Assembly (NCBI GenBank): GCA_016699615.1
Contig: CP064984.1
Span: 124,001-188,000, forward strand
Reading direction: 5' to 3'
Length of the DNA: 64,000 nt
Origin: Sphingobacteriales bacterium
Lineage (GTDB): Bacteria > Bacteroidota > Bacteroidia > Chitinophagales > JADIYW01
Part shown: positions 19,279 through 27,453 of the stretch, piece after piece
Position numbering within the stretch: position 1 is the stretch's first letter
Layout: each line of letters begins with the position of its first letter
Translations under genes and position numbers: made by a program
Notes under the pieces: model-generated
Database searches by the model: none
Seen by the model: the letters and a program-made list of their open reading frames with translations, nothing else
Told to the model about the DNA's origin: nothing

Positions 19279-20997
19279 CTATTTCTTTAGAAACTTTGAA
19301 CTGTACAAAGTATTGTTATTATTGATTAATAGAATATAATTTCCAGTATTTAGTTGGCTAACATCTATTGTTTGTGATAAGTTATTTTGTGCAACTATTT
19401 TTCCATTTGTATCAAAAATATAGTAAGTATCAATATTAGGATTTATTTGTTTTTCTAATTGTACATATATTTTTTGGTAGCTTGGATTTGGATAAATACT
19501 TATTTGTTGTATACTATTATTATTAATTTTTGTTTGTATATCATTAAAAACATATTGAATTAAGACACTATCTTCAAAGCAATTGTTTTTAAAGAAAATA
19601 TAGAAAGAATCTGTGGTATTGCCTGCTTGGAAATTAAACACACCTTGCTCAAATGTATGTGGCACTGAAGAACTAACTTGTGTTGCATTATGAATTGTAA
19701 CAGAAATATTTTGTGCAATAGTAATTGTATCAGAAATTGAATACGAAGCTGTAGGTTTATCTATAACTTTTATTTCTATAGTTTTTAAAACTGTATCATA
19801 TGCATTTGTCAAAAATAAATTAAGCACTGTATCTGCATTTGGCTGAATAGTATGTGATAAATTGTTAGCCACATTGCTCCAAGAACTATATAAAAAATCT
19901 GATTTAATTGGTGCTGTGTTATTCCATTTTAGTGTTACAATTTCACCTTTACAAATTTCATATTTAGATACAACTAAGTTGGCTGCAACTTTTGGAATAC
20001 TTAAATCTTTTCTGATATTTAATGCTGCATTGCGCATGACTTTATTTTGTTCTATTGTAAATGTAATTCCATCTGCGTAGTCCATTGTATTGCTACACAT
20101 ATCATTTTTATCGTTGGCTTCTACGCAAGAATTTACAATAGTATTGCAATTATAATTTGCTTCGTACTGCAATGGTGTGTCTTTTATGCCATCATCAATA
20201 TTACAACCTTTTTCATCGTCGCTTGCCAAGCCGCCCAAAATGTGCAACAAACCTAGATAGTGTCCCATTTCGTGAATGATAGTACTAAAATAACTTAATT
20301 GTCTGTGGTTGCCTTTAAATAAATAATCTTGCAACAATACGCCATCCATAAATGCTAATGGCTGACCATATAAAAATGGAAATATTGGATAGGTTGATTG
20401 TCCACTATAACATGAACCACTTGTTTTTCTAAAATTGCCTACCCAAAAGTTTAAATAATGGCGTGTGTCCCATGCTGAAATGCCACCAAATTGATCTAGT
20501 TTTGCTTTTTGTTGTCCATTTATAAATGGAAATTCGCAAAACTCATTGCTGTTTGGTGCTGTCCATTTTTTATACCTGATTCCTTCTGCTAAAACACCTT
20601 GTGTATTGTAACGTGCAATGATTAGTTGAATGTAAGGCACATCAACAATATCATGAAATTCTGCTCTGTTAAAACTTAATAATTTTTCATATTCGATATT
20701 CAAATACTTATTTGCACTGTCCAATACTTCGTAAAAAACACTTTTATCATATAATTTGATATCAGCTATTGAATCTTCTATTAGAACATTAAAAACTACT
20801 GGAATTCTTATAGTGTCTTTGTCTGCTGATGTTCTTTGGTTTTGATTATTTATTGATTCTTGAATTTGTTTTATGATATCTAATTTGTATGTTTTTGATT
20901 GCACTTCATTTTGTGTCATAAAAATATTACCACACTGAGAAAAAGAAAATCTACTTAAAAATAAAAGTAGAAAAAATAAGATATTTGATTTCATCAT
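19279..20997 (-). CDS. Secreted M43-type metalloprotease with T9SS type A sorting domain
   Basis: It is a pappalysin/cytophagalysin-like zinc protease. The start is MM at 20997/20994, which gives the signal peptide MKSNILFFLLLFLSRFSFSQ; the longer frame to 21114 overlaps aroQ and hides it. The zinc motif is HEMGHYLGLLH (HExxHxxGxxH) and the Met-turn region is CSNTMDYADG. A beta-sandwich stretch follows. The last 75 residues (ISIYPNPSYQKIYV at the start, FDTNGKIV, and TGNYILLI near the end) form a type A T9SS C-terminal domain, so it should be secreted through the T9SS and anchored or released. The stop is TAG. It is the last gene of the tdk-aroQ strand. Confidence 0.9.
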   Translation of the reverse strand: MMKSNILFFLLLFLSRFSFSQCGNIFMTQNEVQSKTYKLDIIKQIQESINNQNQRTSADKDTIRIPVVFNVLIEDSIADIKLYDKSVFYEVLDSANKYLNIEYEKLLSFNRAEFHDIVDVPYIQLIIARYNTQGVLAEGIRYKKWTAPNSNEFCEFPFINGQQKAKLDQFGGISAWDTRHYLNFWVGNFRKTSGSCYSGQSTYPIFPFLYGQPLAFMDGVLLQDYLFKGNHRQLSYFSTIIHEMGHYLGLLHILGGLASDDEKGCNIDDGIKDTPLQYEANYNCNTIVNSCVEANDKNDMCSNTMDYADGITFTIEQNKVMRNAALNIRKDLSIPKVAANLVVSKYEICKGEIVTLKWNNTAPIKSDFLYSSWSNVANNLSHTIQPNADTVLNLFLTNAYDTVLKTIEIKVIDKPTASYSISDTITIAQNISVTIHNATQVSSSVPHTFEQGVFNFQAGNTTDSFYIFFKNNCFEDSVLIQYVFNDIQTKINNNSIQQISIYPNPSYQKIYVQLEKQINPNIDTYYIFDTNGKIVAQNNLSQTIDVSQLNTGNYILLINNNNTLYSSKFLKK

Positions 20998-21004
20998 AAA
21001 TAAT

Positions 21005-21421
21005 TTACAAAAATGATTGAATAGCAAGATTGTAACTTTGAAAACCGAAGCCAACAATAATTCCTTTGGCAACTGGAGAAATGTAGGAATGATGTCTAAA
21101 TGGTTCTCTTGCAAAAGTATTGCTGATATGTACTTCTACAACTGGAGTTTTGATTGCTTTAATAGCATCAGCAATGGCAACTGATGTGTGTGTGTATGCG
21201 CCAGCATTGAGTACAATACCATCAAAACTAAATCCAACATCGTGTAGTTTGTTTATCAACTCTCCTTCTACATTTGATTGATAATAGAATAATTCTACTT
21301 GATTGAAAGTGTTTTTTAGTTGATTAAAAATATCTTCAAAACTTTGAGTTCCGTATATTGCTGGTTCACGTTTTCCTAATAAATTTAGATTTGGTCCGTT
21401 TATGATAAGTATTTTTTTCAT
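21005..21421 (-). CDS. aroQ: 3-Dehydroquinate dehydratase, type II
   Basis: This is the third step of the shikimate pathway. The 138-residue length is normal. The sequence has NGPNLNLLGKREPAIYG with the catalytic Arg and Tyr, LNAGAYTHTSVAIADAI, and VEVHISNTFAREPFRHHSY with the catalytic His. It sits between the chalcone-isomerase-like gene and the protease, a few bases from each. Confidence 0.97.
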   Translation of the reverse strand: MKKILIINGPNLNLLGKREPAIYGTQSFEDIFNQLKNTFNQVELFYYQSNVEGELINKLHDVGFSFDGIVLNAGAYTHTSVAIADAIKAIKTPVVEVHISNTFAREPFRHHSYISPVAKGIIVGFGFQSYNLAIQSFL

Positions 21422-21431
21422 AAATAAATTT

Positions 21432-21953
21432 TTAAAATCCTTTTAATAATGCTTTTTTTATCTTCTGGTCTTTTGGATTTTTGCCGACATACATATCAAA
21501 TAATGCTTCGCCAAATGTTTGTCCATCGTTATTATTTTCACCAATTTCTCCTAAGGAATTGCCATTTTTATAATAGTACATTTTTTTATCACTATCAAAA
21601 AAGTTGTCTATATAATCTTTGTATCCAACGTTTGATTGCTCTATTGTCGTTTTAATATTATCTACTATATGTTTGAGTTCAATATATTTTTTTCCAAGAC
21701 TTTCTTTTACACCACTTTCTATATTTTGACTTACAAGTGTTGGTGTAGCTAATGGTGTTGTTAAAAGCATTCTTAAATTTCTTGCAGTATTTCCATAGAT
21801 GGCATCTTTTTCATCTGTAATTGGCTTTTCGGCATATAATGCAATTATATATGTATTGACAAAAAACTTTGTACGCATAGCTGCGCCGTTCAAATATAAT
21901 TTCTTATTGTTGATAATAATAAAATCTGGTATTTCAATTCCTGATATTTTCAT
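21432..21953 (-). CDS. Chalcone-isomerase-like protein
   Basis: This 173-residue protein fits the chalcone isomerase-like family found in many bacteria, with LYLNGAAMRTKFFVNTYIIALYAEK near the start (the family usually has LNGaGiRtKFFvkVYvgaLY). The true enzyme family acts on plant flavonoids; bacterial members are of unknown role and most have a signal peptide. This one has none visible, since it begins MKISGIEIPDFIIINNKK. Either the start is misplaced or the protein is cytoplasmic. It sits between tdk and aroQ with short gaps (5 and 10 bases). Confidence 0.75.
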   Translation of the reverse strand: MKISGIEIPDFIIINNKKLYLNGAAMRTKFFVNTYIIALYAEKPITDEKDAIYGNTARNLRMLLTTPLATPTLVSQNIESGVKESLGKKYIELKHIVDNIKTTIEQSNVGYKDYIDNFFDSDKKMYYYKNGNSLGEIGENNNDGQTFGEALFDMYVGKNPKDQKIKKALLKGF

Positions 21954-21958
21954 ATATA

Positions 21959-22528
21959 TTATTTATCATTATTAAAACAATTTCGACAACGTGGCTCGTA
22001 GCTTTCCTTTTCTCCAAGCATTACTTGTTTTTCATTCTCTACAAGTCTGTATGAAAAATTGGCTAATGCGCCACACTGAACACATATAGCATGTACTTTG
22101 GTTACATATTCTGCAACTGCCATTAATTGTGGCATTACACCGAATGGTGCGCCTAAAAAATCTTTATCTAATCCAGCAATAATTACTCGAATACCTTTGT
22201 TGGCTAATGCAGTACAAACTTCTACCAGTCCATCATCAAAAAACTGTGCTTCATCTATGCCTACAACATCTACATTATTGCTTAATAATAATATGTTTTG
22301 TGAACTGCTAACTGGTGTTGATAATACTGAATTTGCATCGTGCGAAACGACTTCTTCTATTGCATATCTTGTATCAATAATTGGTTTAAAAATTTCTACT
22401 TTAAGATTGGCAATTTTAGCACGTTTTAGTCTGCGTAAGAGTTCTTCTGTTTTTCCGGAAAACATAGAGCCACAAATGACTTCAATCCAGCCATTTTTAG
22501 AGTTATTAACATTCTGTTCTAAAAACAT
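21959..22528 (-). CDS. tdk: Thymidine kinase
   Basis: It phosphorylates thymidine in pyrimidine salvage. The 189-residue protein has the P-loop GSMFSGKTEELLRRLKRAK, the DEAQFF catalytic/Mg site and the zinc cysteines CVQCGA and CRNC, so it is a type II TK1-like enzyme. It is the first gene of the minus-strand group. Confidence 0.96.
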   Translation of the reverse strand: MFLEQNVNNSKNGWIEVICGSMFSGKTEELLRRLKRAKIANLKVEIFKPIIDTRYAIEEVVSHDANSVLSTPVSSSQNILLLSNNVDVVGIDEAQFFDDGLVEVCTALANKGIRVIIAGLDKDFLGAPFGVMPQLMAVAEYVTKVHAICVQCGALANFSYRLVENEKQVMLGEKESYEPRCRNCFNNDK

Positions 22529-22580
22529 TGTACAATATTATATAAATTGTCTTAAAATTTGCATTAAAATACAAAATAAC

Positions 22581-23813
22581 ATGGAAATTCGTAGCTCATT
22601 AAAAAAAATAGATAGTTATATAAAAATAGTAAGTGATTTGAATAGCACAATTTTGGAAGAAGGCACAATGGCTCCTGAAGAATTACAAATCATGAAAAAA
22701 TATTTATTGAATTGTGTAGATAGAATTTCAGATATTCAAACAAATCTTGGAATATCTGTAGCTGACAACAACTTTGTAAGTGAAAATAATGATGCAGAAA
22801 TTCAAGCTATTTTACAAGAAGAACAACAAAATAATGTTGAAGAAATTATAGAAAACAATTCAATAGCAAACAATGTAGAGAATAATAAAATCGTTAGTAA
22901 TCATCAACTACAAGCAGATTTGCCATCAATACAATTTGAAAATGAATTAAATTTTGAAAAATACACAAAAGAAATTCCTGCTTTGGTTGAAGAAACTGTA
23001 ATCAATCAAAATAGCAATTCAATAGTTGATAATTCATTTACAAAAAACAATTTTTTAGTCGCTGATGAAGTTGAGAAAGTAGAAGATAAAATAGAATTTA
23101 AAACTGAAACCATTATTCAAGAAGCAGAAAGTAAAATAAACTTAGTTGCTGATGAAATCGAAAAAGTTGAAGATAAAATAGAGTTCAAATCTGAAACAAT
23201 TATTCAAGAAGCAGAAAGTAAAGTAAACTTAGTTGCTGATGAAGTTGAGAAAGTTGAAGACAAAATTGAATTTAAAACTGAAACTATAATTCCTGAAATA
23301 GAAAGTAAAGTAAATTTAGTTGCTGATGAAATCGAAAAAGTTGAAGATAAAATAGAGTTCAAATCTGAAACAATTATTCAAGAAGCAGAAAGTAAAGTAA
23401 ACTTAGTTGCTGATGAAGTTGAGAAAGTTGAAGATAAAATTGAATTTAAAACTGAAACCATTATTCAAGAAGCAGAAAGTAAAATAGATTTAGTTGCTGA
23501 TGATATCGAAGAAGTTGAAGAAAAGATTGAATTTAATAAGCAAAATTTGATTAACGAATACGAATCCATTATCAACAGAAGATCTTTGAGTGATGCTATT
23601 GCATTGAATGATAAATTTATTTTTGTAAGAGAATTATTTGGTAGTCAATTTACAGAATACGAAAATAACATCAAAAAAATTGATGAATTTTCATCACATC
23701 AAGAAGCAATAGATTATTGTAAAAATATACTTAGTCCAAAATACAATTGGGAAAACAAACAAAGTATTGCTGGTAGATTTTTCGAATTATTGAGTAAAAA
23801 CTTTAAACAATAG
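22581..23813 (+). CDS. Acidic repeat protein with six 29-residue repeats and a conserved C-terminal domain
   Basis: I do not recognise a named family. The start at ATG 22581 (MEIRSSLKKIDSYIKIV) is chosen because the frame upstream only shadows tdk. The 410-residue protein has an N-terminal helical region (1-65), an Asn/Glu-rich linker, six tandem 29-residue repeats (about 158-331; core LVADEVEKVEDKIEF) and a C-terminal domain (about 335-410; LNDKFIFVRELFG and NWENKQSIAGRF). That last domain resembles a conserved but uncharacterised ending seen in other Bacteroidota proteins. The repeats alternate two versions, EVE...FKT and EIE...FKS. No signal peptide or membrane segment is seen. It ends with TAG and overlaps waaA, convergently, by 11 bases. 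Confidence 0.8.
   Translation: MEIRSSLKKIDSYIKIVSDLNSTILEEGTMAPEELQIMKKYLLNCVDRISDIQTNLGISVADNNFVSENNDAEIQAILQEEQQNNVEEIIENNSIANNVENNKIVSNHQLQADLPSIQFENELNFEKYTKEIPALVEETVINQNSNSIVDNSFTKNNFLVADEVEKVEDKIEFKTETIIQEAESKINLVADEIEKVEDKIEFKSETIIQEAESKVNLVADEVEKVEDKIEFKTETIIPEIESKVNLVADEIEKVEDKIEFKSETIIQEAESKVNLVADEVEKVEDKIEFKTETIIQEAESKIDLVADDIEEVEEKIEFNKQNLINEYESIINRRSLSDAIALNDKFIFVRELFGSQFTEYENNIKKIDEFSSHQEAIDYCKNILSPKYNWENKQSIAGRFFELLSKNFKQ
23053..23574 (+). repeat. Six 87-bp in-frame tandem repeats in the acidic repeat protein
   Basis: Six copies of an 87-base unit encode the 29-residue repeats. Copies 1, 3 and 5 encode EVEKVEDKIEFKT, copies 2 and 4 encode EIEKVEDKIEFKS, and copy 6 is degenerate. 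The alternation suggests that a 174-base pair of units was duplicated. Confidence 0.85.
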
Positions 23814-24996
23814 TATCCTTTTTAATTTCCTTCCAAATTATATCGCTTGATGATTTTGATTGATTAAAAAAAGAATTCCATTTTACTTTCAATTCAAAAT
23901 TAATCTTTTTATTATTTTTATAATATTCAATTATATTCATTAAATCTTCTTTTGTTTTTACAACATCAATTAGTTTTAAATTAATTGCTTGTTGTATATG
24001 ATATTCACTCCTAAATTTTGGACCAACAATTATTGGAATTCCAAATACAGCAGGCTCAAACACATTGTGTAGTTTCCCATTGAAACCACCACCAACAAAA
24101 GCAATATCAGCATACTGATAGATACTCTTTAGATTTCCATATACATCAACCATCAACAAATTTCCATTTATCTCATTTTTTGAGTACAAACCAATTCTAT
24201 CATCAAAATAGTTTTGATATTGTTGTAAAACATGTTCATTATACTCATGTGGTACCAAAATTATTTTCATTGCAGATTGATTGTTTTTATAAATATTGGC
24301 AACATATTCAACTTCTTCAATATAACAACTACCTAAGACAATTGTAAAAGCATCAGCACAAAAAGTATGTACTAGATTATCTTCTGTATGTTCAATGTTA
24401 TTATCAATTACGGATTGAAGTCTTAAACTATTATCATAATCAAAAAATATTTTTTTAATATATTTATTTGTATATTTAATATACATATTATAAAACATAT
24501 TTTTACCATCAAGTTTATCCGATTCTACAAGAAAAATATCAATATTATTTTGATGCGTTATTCTTAATAAATTCAACCATCTTTCATTCTTTACAAGAAT
24601 TAAACATTTTGGATTTATTCTATCAATTATAAACTGAATATTATTTGAATATTCTTTTGGAAATAGAAAAAAAGAATCTATTTTATCATCAAAAAGATGT
24701 AAAAAGTTAAAAATAGAAACTGAAAAAAAAGAAACTACAATTTTCACATCAGGATTCTCATTTTTTATTGTTTGAATTAAGGGCAAAGCCATTCTTAGTT
24801 CACCAACTGATGCCACATGTATCCAAACACTGCTTTCATATTTTGCGAACTCAAACTTTTGTTTTTTCCATTTATTCTGATATCTTACCCAAGTAGAGAA
24901 TTTATCATTAAAAAAGCTACATATATAAATAAAAACATAGTATATGTATAATATTATATTATAAAAAAGCACTATAAGTACATCAATTATAGACAT
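23803..24996 (-). CDS. waaA: 3-Deoxy-D-manno-octulosonic acid (Kdo) transferase
   Basis: It transfers Kdo to lipid A in the inner membrane. The start is set at ATG 24996 (MSIIDVLIVLFYNIILYIYY), which leaves the membrane anchor at the N-terminus; the earlier start at 25053 adds residues before it. The motif WIHVASVGELRMALPLI carries the conserved Glu, and FVGGGFNGKLHNVFEPAVFG is the C-terminal sugar-nucleotide motif. The usual ETELWPN is replaced by NERWLN here, so the acceptor or donor details may differ. It fits the lipopolysaccharide theme of the region that follows. Confidence 0.87.
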   Translation of the reverse strand: MSIIDVLIVLFYNIILYIYYVFIYICSFFNDKFSTWVRYQNKWKKQKFEFAKYESSVWIHVASVGELRMALPLIQTIKNENPDVKIVVSFFSVSIFNFLHLFDDKIDSFFLFPKEYSNNIQFIIDRINPKCLILVKNERWLNLLRITHQNNIDIFLVESDKLDGKNMFYNMYIKYTNKYIKKIFFDYDNSLRLQSVIDNNIEHTEDNLVHTFCADAFTIVLGSCYIEEVEYVANIYKNNQSAMKIILVPHEYNEHVLQQYQNYFDDRIGLYSKNEINGNLLMVDVYGNLKSIYQYADIAFVGGGFNGKLHNVFEPAVFGIPIIVGPKFRSEYHIQQAINLKLIDVVKTKEDLMNIIEYYKNNKKINFELKVKWNSFFNQSKSSSDIIWKEIKKDTIV

Positions 24997-25063
24997 GCAA
25001 CTAAATGTTATTCTTTTCACACTAAATAAGAGACAAATTGTATAAAAATACACTTAATATTTT

Positions 25064-25071
25064 TATATTTG
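25064..25071 (+). promoter_or_regulatory. Promoter -7 element (TATATTTG) of the polysaccharide operon
   Basis: This exact TAnnTTTG match lies 25 bases upstream of the nucleotide-sugar dehydrogenase ATG and could drive the plus-strand run through cysQ. The -33 element is not clear. Confidence 0.5.
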
Positions 25072-25096
25072 CTACAATATAAGTTTTATTAAAAGT

Positions 25097-26386
25097 ATGA
25101 TTGAATCATTAAAAGCAAAACAAAATAAAATAGGTGTAATTGGATTAGGATATGTAGGATTGCCAATTGCCTTAGAATTAGCAAAAAAATTCTCAGTTAT
25201 TGGCTTCGACATTAGTGAAAAACGTGTAGAATTGATGAAGAATAACATTGATCCAAGCAATGAATTAGATGCAACTTCATTCCAAAATTGTGACATTACA
25301 TTTACAGCAAATATTGATGATTTAAGTACAGCCACTTTTTTTATAGTAGCAGTGCCAACGCCAGTAGATGAACACAGAGTACCAGATTTAAAACCATTAA
25401 TTGGTGCCTCAACAACAATTGGTAAAGTAATTAAAAAAGGTGATTACGTAGTTTTTGAATCTACAGTTTATCCAGGTTGCACTGAAGAAGATTGCGTACC
25501 AATCATTGAAAAATTATCAGGACTAAAATCAGTTACAGATTTTAAAGTTGGCTATTCACCCGAAAGAATAAATCCTGGTGATACTTTACACACATTAACA
25601 AAAATTACAAAAATTGTATCTGGTTGCGATGATGAATCATTAGAAGTAATAGCTGATGTATATAATTCAATTATTGAACCAGGTGTGTATAAAGCATCAA
25701 GTATCAAAGTTGCAGAAGCAGCAAAAGTAATTGAGAATACACAAAGAGATTTGAATATTGCATTGATGAATGAGCTTTCTCAAGTATTCAATAGAATGAA
25801 TATTAATACCTATGATGTATTAGAAGCAGCAGGTACAAAATGGAATTTCTTGAAATTTCAACCAGGTTTAGTAGGTGGACATTGTATTGGTGTTGACCCA
25901 TATTACCTAACATACAAATCAATGGAATTAGGTTATGAGCCAAAAATAATTTTAAGTGGAAGAGGCATAAATGATGGAATGCCACAATATATAGCGAAAA
26001 AAATTGTTCAAAATTGGCTAAGTAATGGAAAAAACCCAGCAGACTGCAAAGTTTTAATCATGGGTGCAACTTTCAAAGAAAACGTTACAGATATTAGAAA
26101 CTCTAAAGTTTTTGATTTGGTTAAAGAACTCAAAGAATATAATATTAAAGTTGATATAATTGACCCACATGCAGATGCAGATGAAGTAGCACATGAATAC
26201 AATACACCATTAAACAAAAATGCAGATGGCAAATATGATGCTATAATTGTTTCTGTAGCACATCTAGAATATACAAAACTTCAAGAAGAAGATTTCATAA
26301 GCATTGCAAACCAAGATGCCATTTTGGTAGACTTAAAAAATATTTACAAAAATAAGATTAGCAAAATTAAACACTGGACGCTTTAA
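25097..26386 (+). CDS. Nucleotide-sugar 6-dehydrogenase (TviB/WbpA-like)
   Basis: It oxidises a UDP-N-acetylhexosamine or UDP-glucose to the uronate. The 429-residue protein has the Rossmann motif IGVIGLGYVGLPIALELAKK, the YSPERINPGD motif and the catalytic Cys in GGHCIGVDPYYL. The NAD-binding start resembles TviB, suggesting UDP-GlcNAc-type substrates, but sequence alone does not prove the sugar. It opens the polysaccharide gene run. Confidence 0.85.
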   Translation: MIESLKAKQNKIGVIGLGYVGLPIALELAKKFSVIGFDISEKRVELMKNNIDPSNELDATSFQNCDITFTANIDDLSTATFFIVAVPTPVDEHRVPDLKPLIGASTTIGKVIKKGDYVVFESTVYPGCTEEDCVPIIEKLSGLKSVTDFKVGYSPERINPGDTLHTLTKITKIVSGCDDESLEVIADVYNSIIEPGVYKASSIKVAEAAKVIENTQRDLNIALMNELSQVFNRMNINTYDVLEAAGTKWNFLKFQPGLVGGHCIGVDPYYLTYKSMELGYEPKIILSGRGINDGMPQYIAKKIVQNWLSNGKNPADCKVLIMGATFKENVTDIRNSKVFDLVKELKEYNIKVDIIDPHADADEVAHEYNTPLNKNADGKYDAIIVSVAHLEYTKLQEEDFISIANQDAILVDLKNIYKNKISKIKHWTL

Positions 26387-26397
26387 AAATAACAACA

Positions 26398-27453
26398 ATG
26401 AAAAAAACTATTTTGATTACTGGCGGAGCAGGATTCATTGGGTCACATGTCATAAGACTATTTGTGAATAAATATCCAGAATATCAAATAATAAATTTAG
26501 ACAAACTGACTTATGCTGGAAATCTCGAAAACCTAAAAGATATTGAGCATGCTCCAAATTATACATTTATTAAAGCTGATATTGTAGATAAAAATCAAAT
26601 AGACAAAATTTTTTCAGATAATAACATAGATTCAGTTATACACCTAGCAGCAGAATCACATGTAGATAGATCAATCAGCAATCCATTAGAATTTATTATG
26701 ACAAATGTGGTTGGAACTGTAAATCTATTAAATGCAGCAAAAGAAAAATGGAAAGGAAATTTTGAAAATAAATTATTCTACCATGTATCAACAGATGAAG
26801 TTTATGGTTCGCTTGGCGAAACTGGACTTTTTTTAGAAACTACACCATACGATCCACGTTCACCATATTCAGCATCTAAAGCAAGTTCAGACCAATTCGT
26901 AAGAGCCTATGAAAATACATATGACCTTCCAGTTGTTATTTCAAATTGTTCAAACAACTATGGTTCACATCAATTTCCAGAGAAATTGATTCCATTATTT
27001 ATAAATAATATTAGAAATAACAAACCATTGCCAGTTTATGGTGATGGCAAATATACGCGAGATTGGCTTTGGGTAGAAGACCATGCAAGAGCAATTGATG
27101 TTATCTTTCATAATGGAAGACTAGGTGAAACATATAATATTGGTGGATTTAATGAATGGCAAAATATAGAACTCATAAAAGTTTTATGTAAAATCATGGA
27201 CAAAAAATTAGATAGAACGTCTGGTACATCAGAGCAACTAATTACATACATCAAAGATAGACCAGGACATGACAAAAGATATGCTATTGATGCTACAAAA
27301 CTTAATAAAGAGTTAGGCTGGAGTCCATCATTGCAATTCGAAGAAGGATTAGAAAAAACTATAGATTGGTATCTAAATAATGAAGAATGGTTGAATAACG
27401 TTACTTCAGGAAATTATCAAAATTATTACAACAAACAATATGAAAATGTTTAA
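26398..27453 (+). CDS. rfbB: dTDP-glucose 4,6-dehydratase
   Basis: It forms dTDP-4-keto-6-deoxyglucose. The 351-residue extended SDR has TGGAGFIGSHV, HLAAESHVDRS, the DEVYGS motif with the catalytic Asp-Glu, and the YSASKASSD tyrosine-lysine pair. It sits between the dehydrogenase and the Wza-type gene, and overlaps the latter by 14 bases. The thymidylyltransferase (rfbA) and reductase (rfbD) that complete dTDP-rhamnose are not in the window. Confidence 0.95.
   Translation: MKKTILITGGAGFIGSHVIRLFVNKYPEYQIINLDKLTYAGNLENLKDIEHAPNYTFIKADIVDKNQIDKIFSDNNIDSVIHLAAESHVDRSISNPLEFIMTNVVGTVNLLNAAKEKWKGNFENKLFYHVSTDEVYGSLGETGLFLETTPYDPRSPYSASKASSDQFVRAYENTYDLPVVISNCSNNYGSHQFPEKLIPLFINNIRNNKPLPVYGDGKYTRDWLWVEDHARAIDVIFHNGRLGETYNIGGFNEWQNIELIKVLCKIMDKKLDRTSGTSEQLITYIKDRPGHDKRYAIDATKLNKELGWSPSLQFEEGLEKTIDWYLNNEEWLNNVTSGNYQNYYNKQYENV

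Noticed and set aside
20998..21114. Longer start for the metalloprotease
   Set aside because: It overlaps aroQ and would bury the signal peptide that begins at 20994-20997.
22098..22580. Longer start for the repeat protein at 22098
   Set aside because: This part is the antisense shadow of tdk; the true start is ATG 22581, which follows the gap after tdk.
23053..23574. Second repeat array that could suggest a CRISPR or minisatellite
   Set aside because: Units are 87 bases, contiguous, in frame, and code for an amphipathic repeat; there are no spacers or cas genes.
24997..25053. Longer start for waaA
   Set aside because: The ATG at 24996 leaves the hydrophobic anchor at the N-terminus, as usual in the family; the extension adds non-conserved residues near the divergent promoter.
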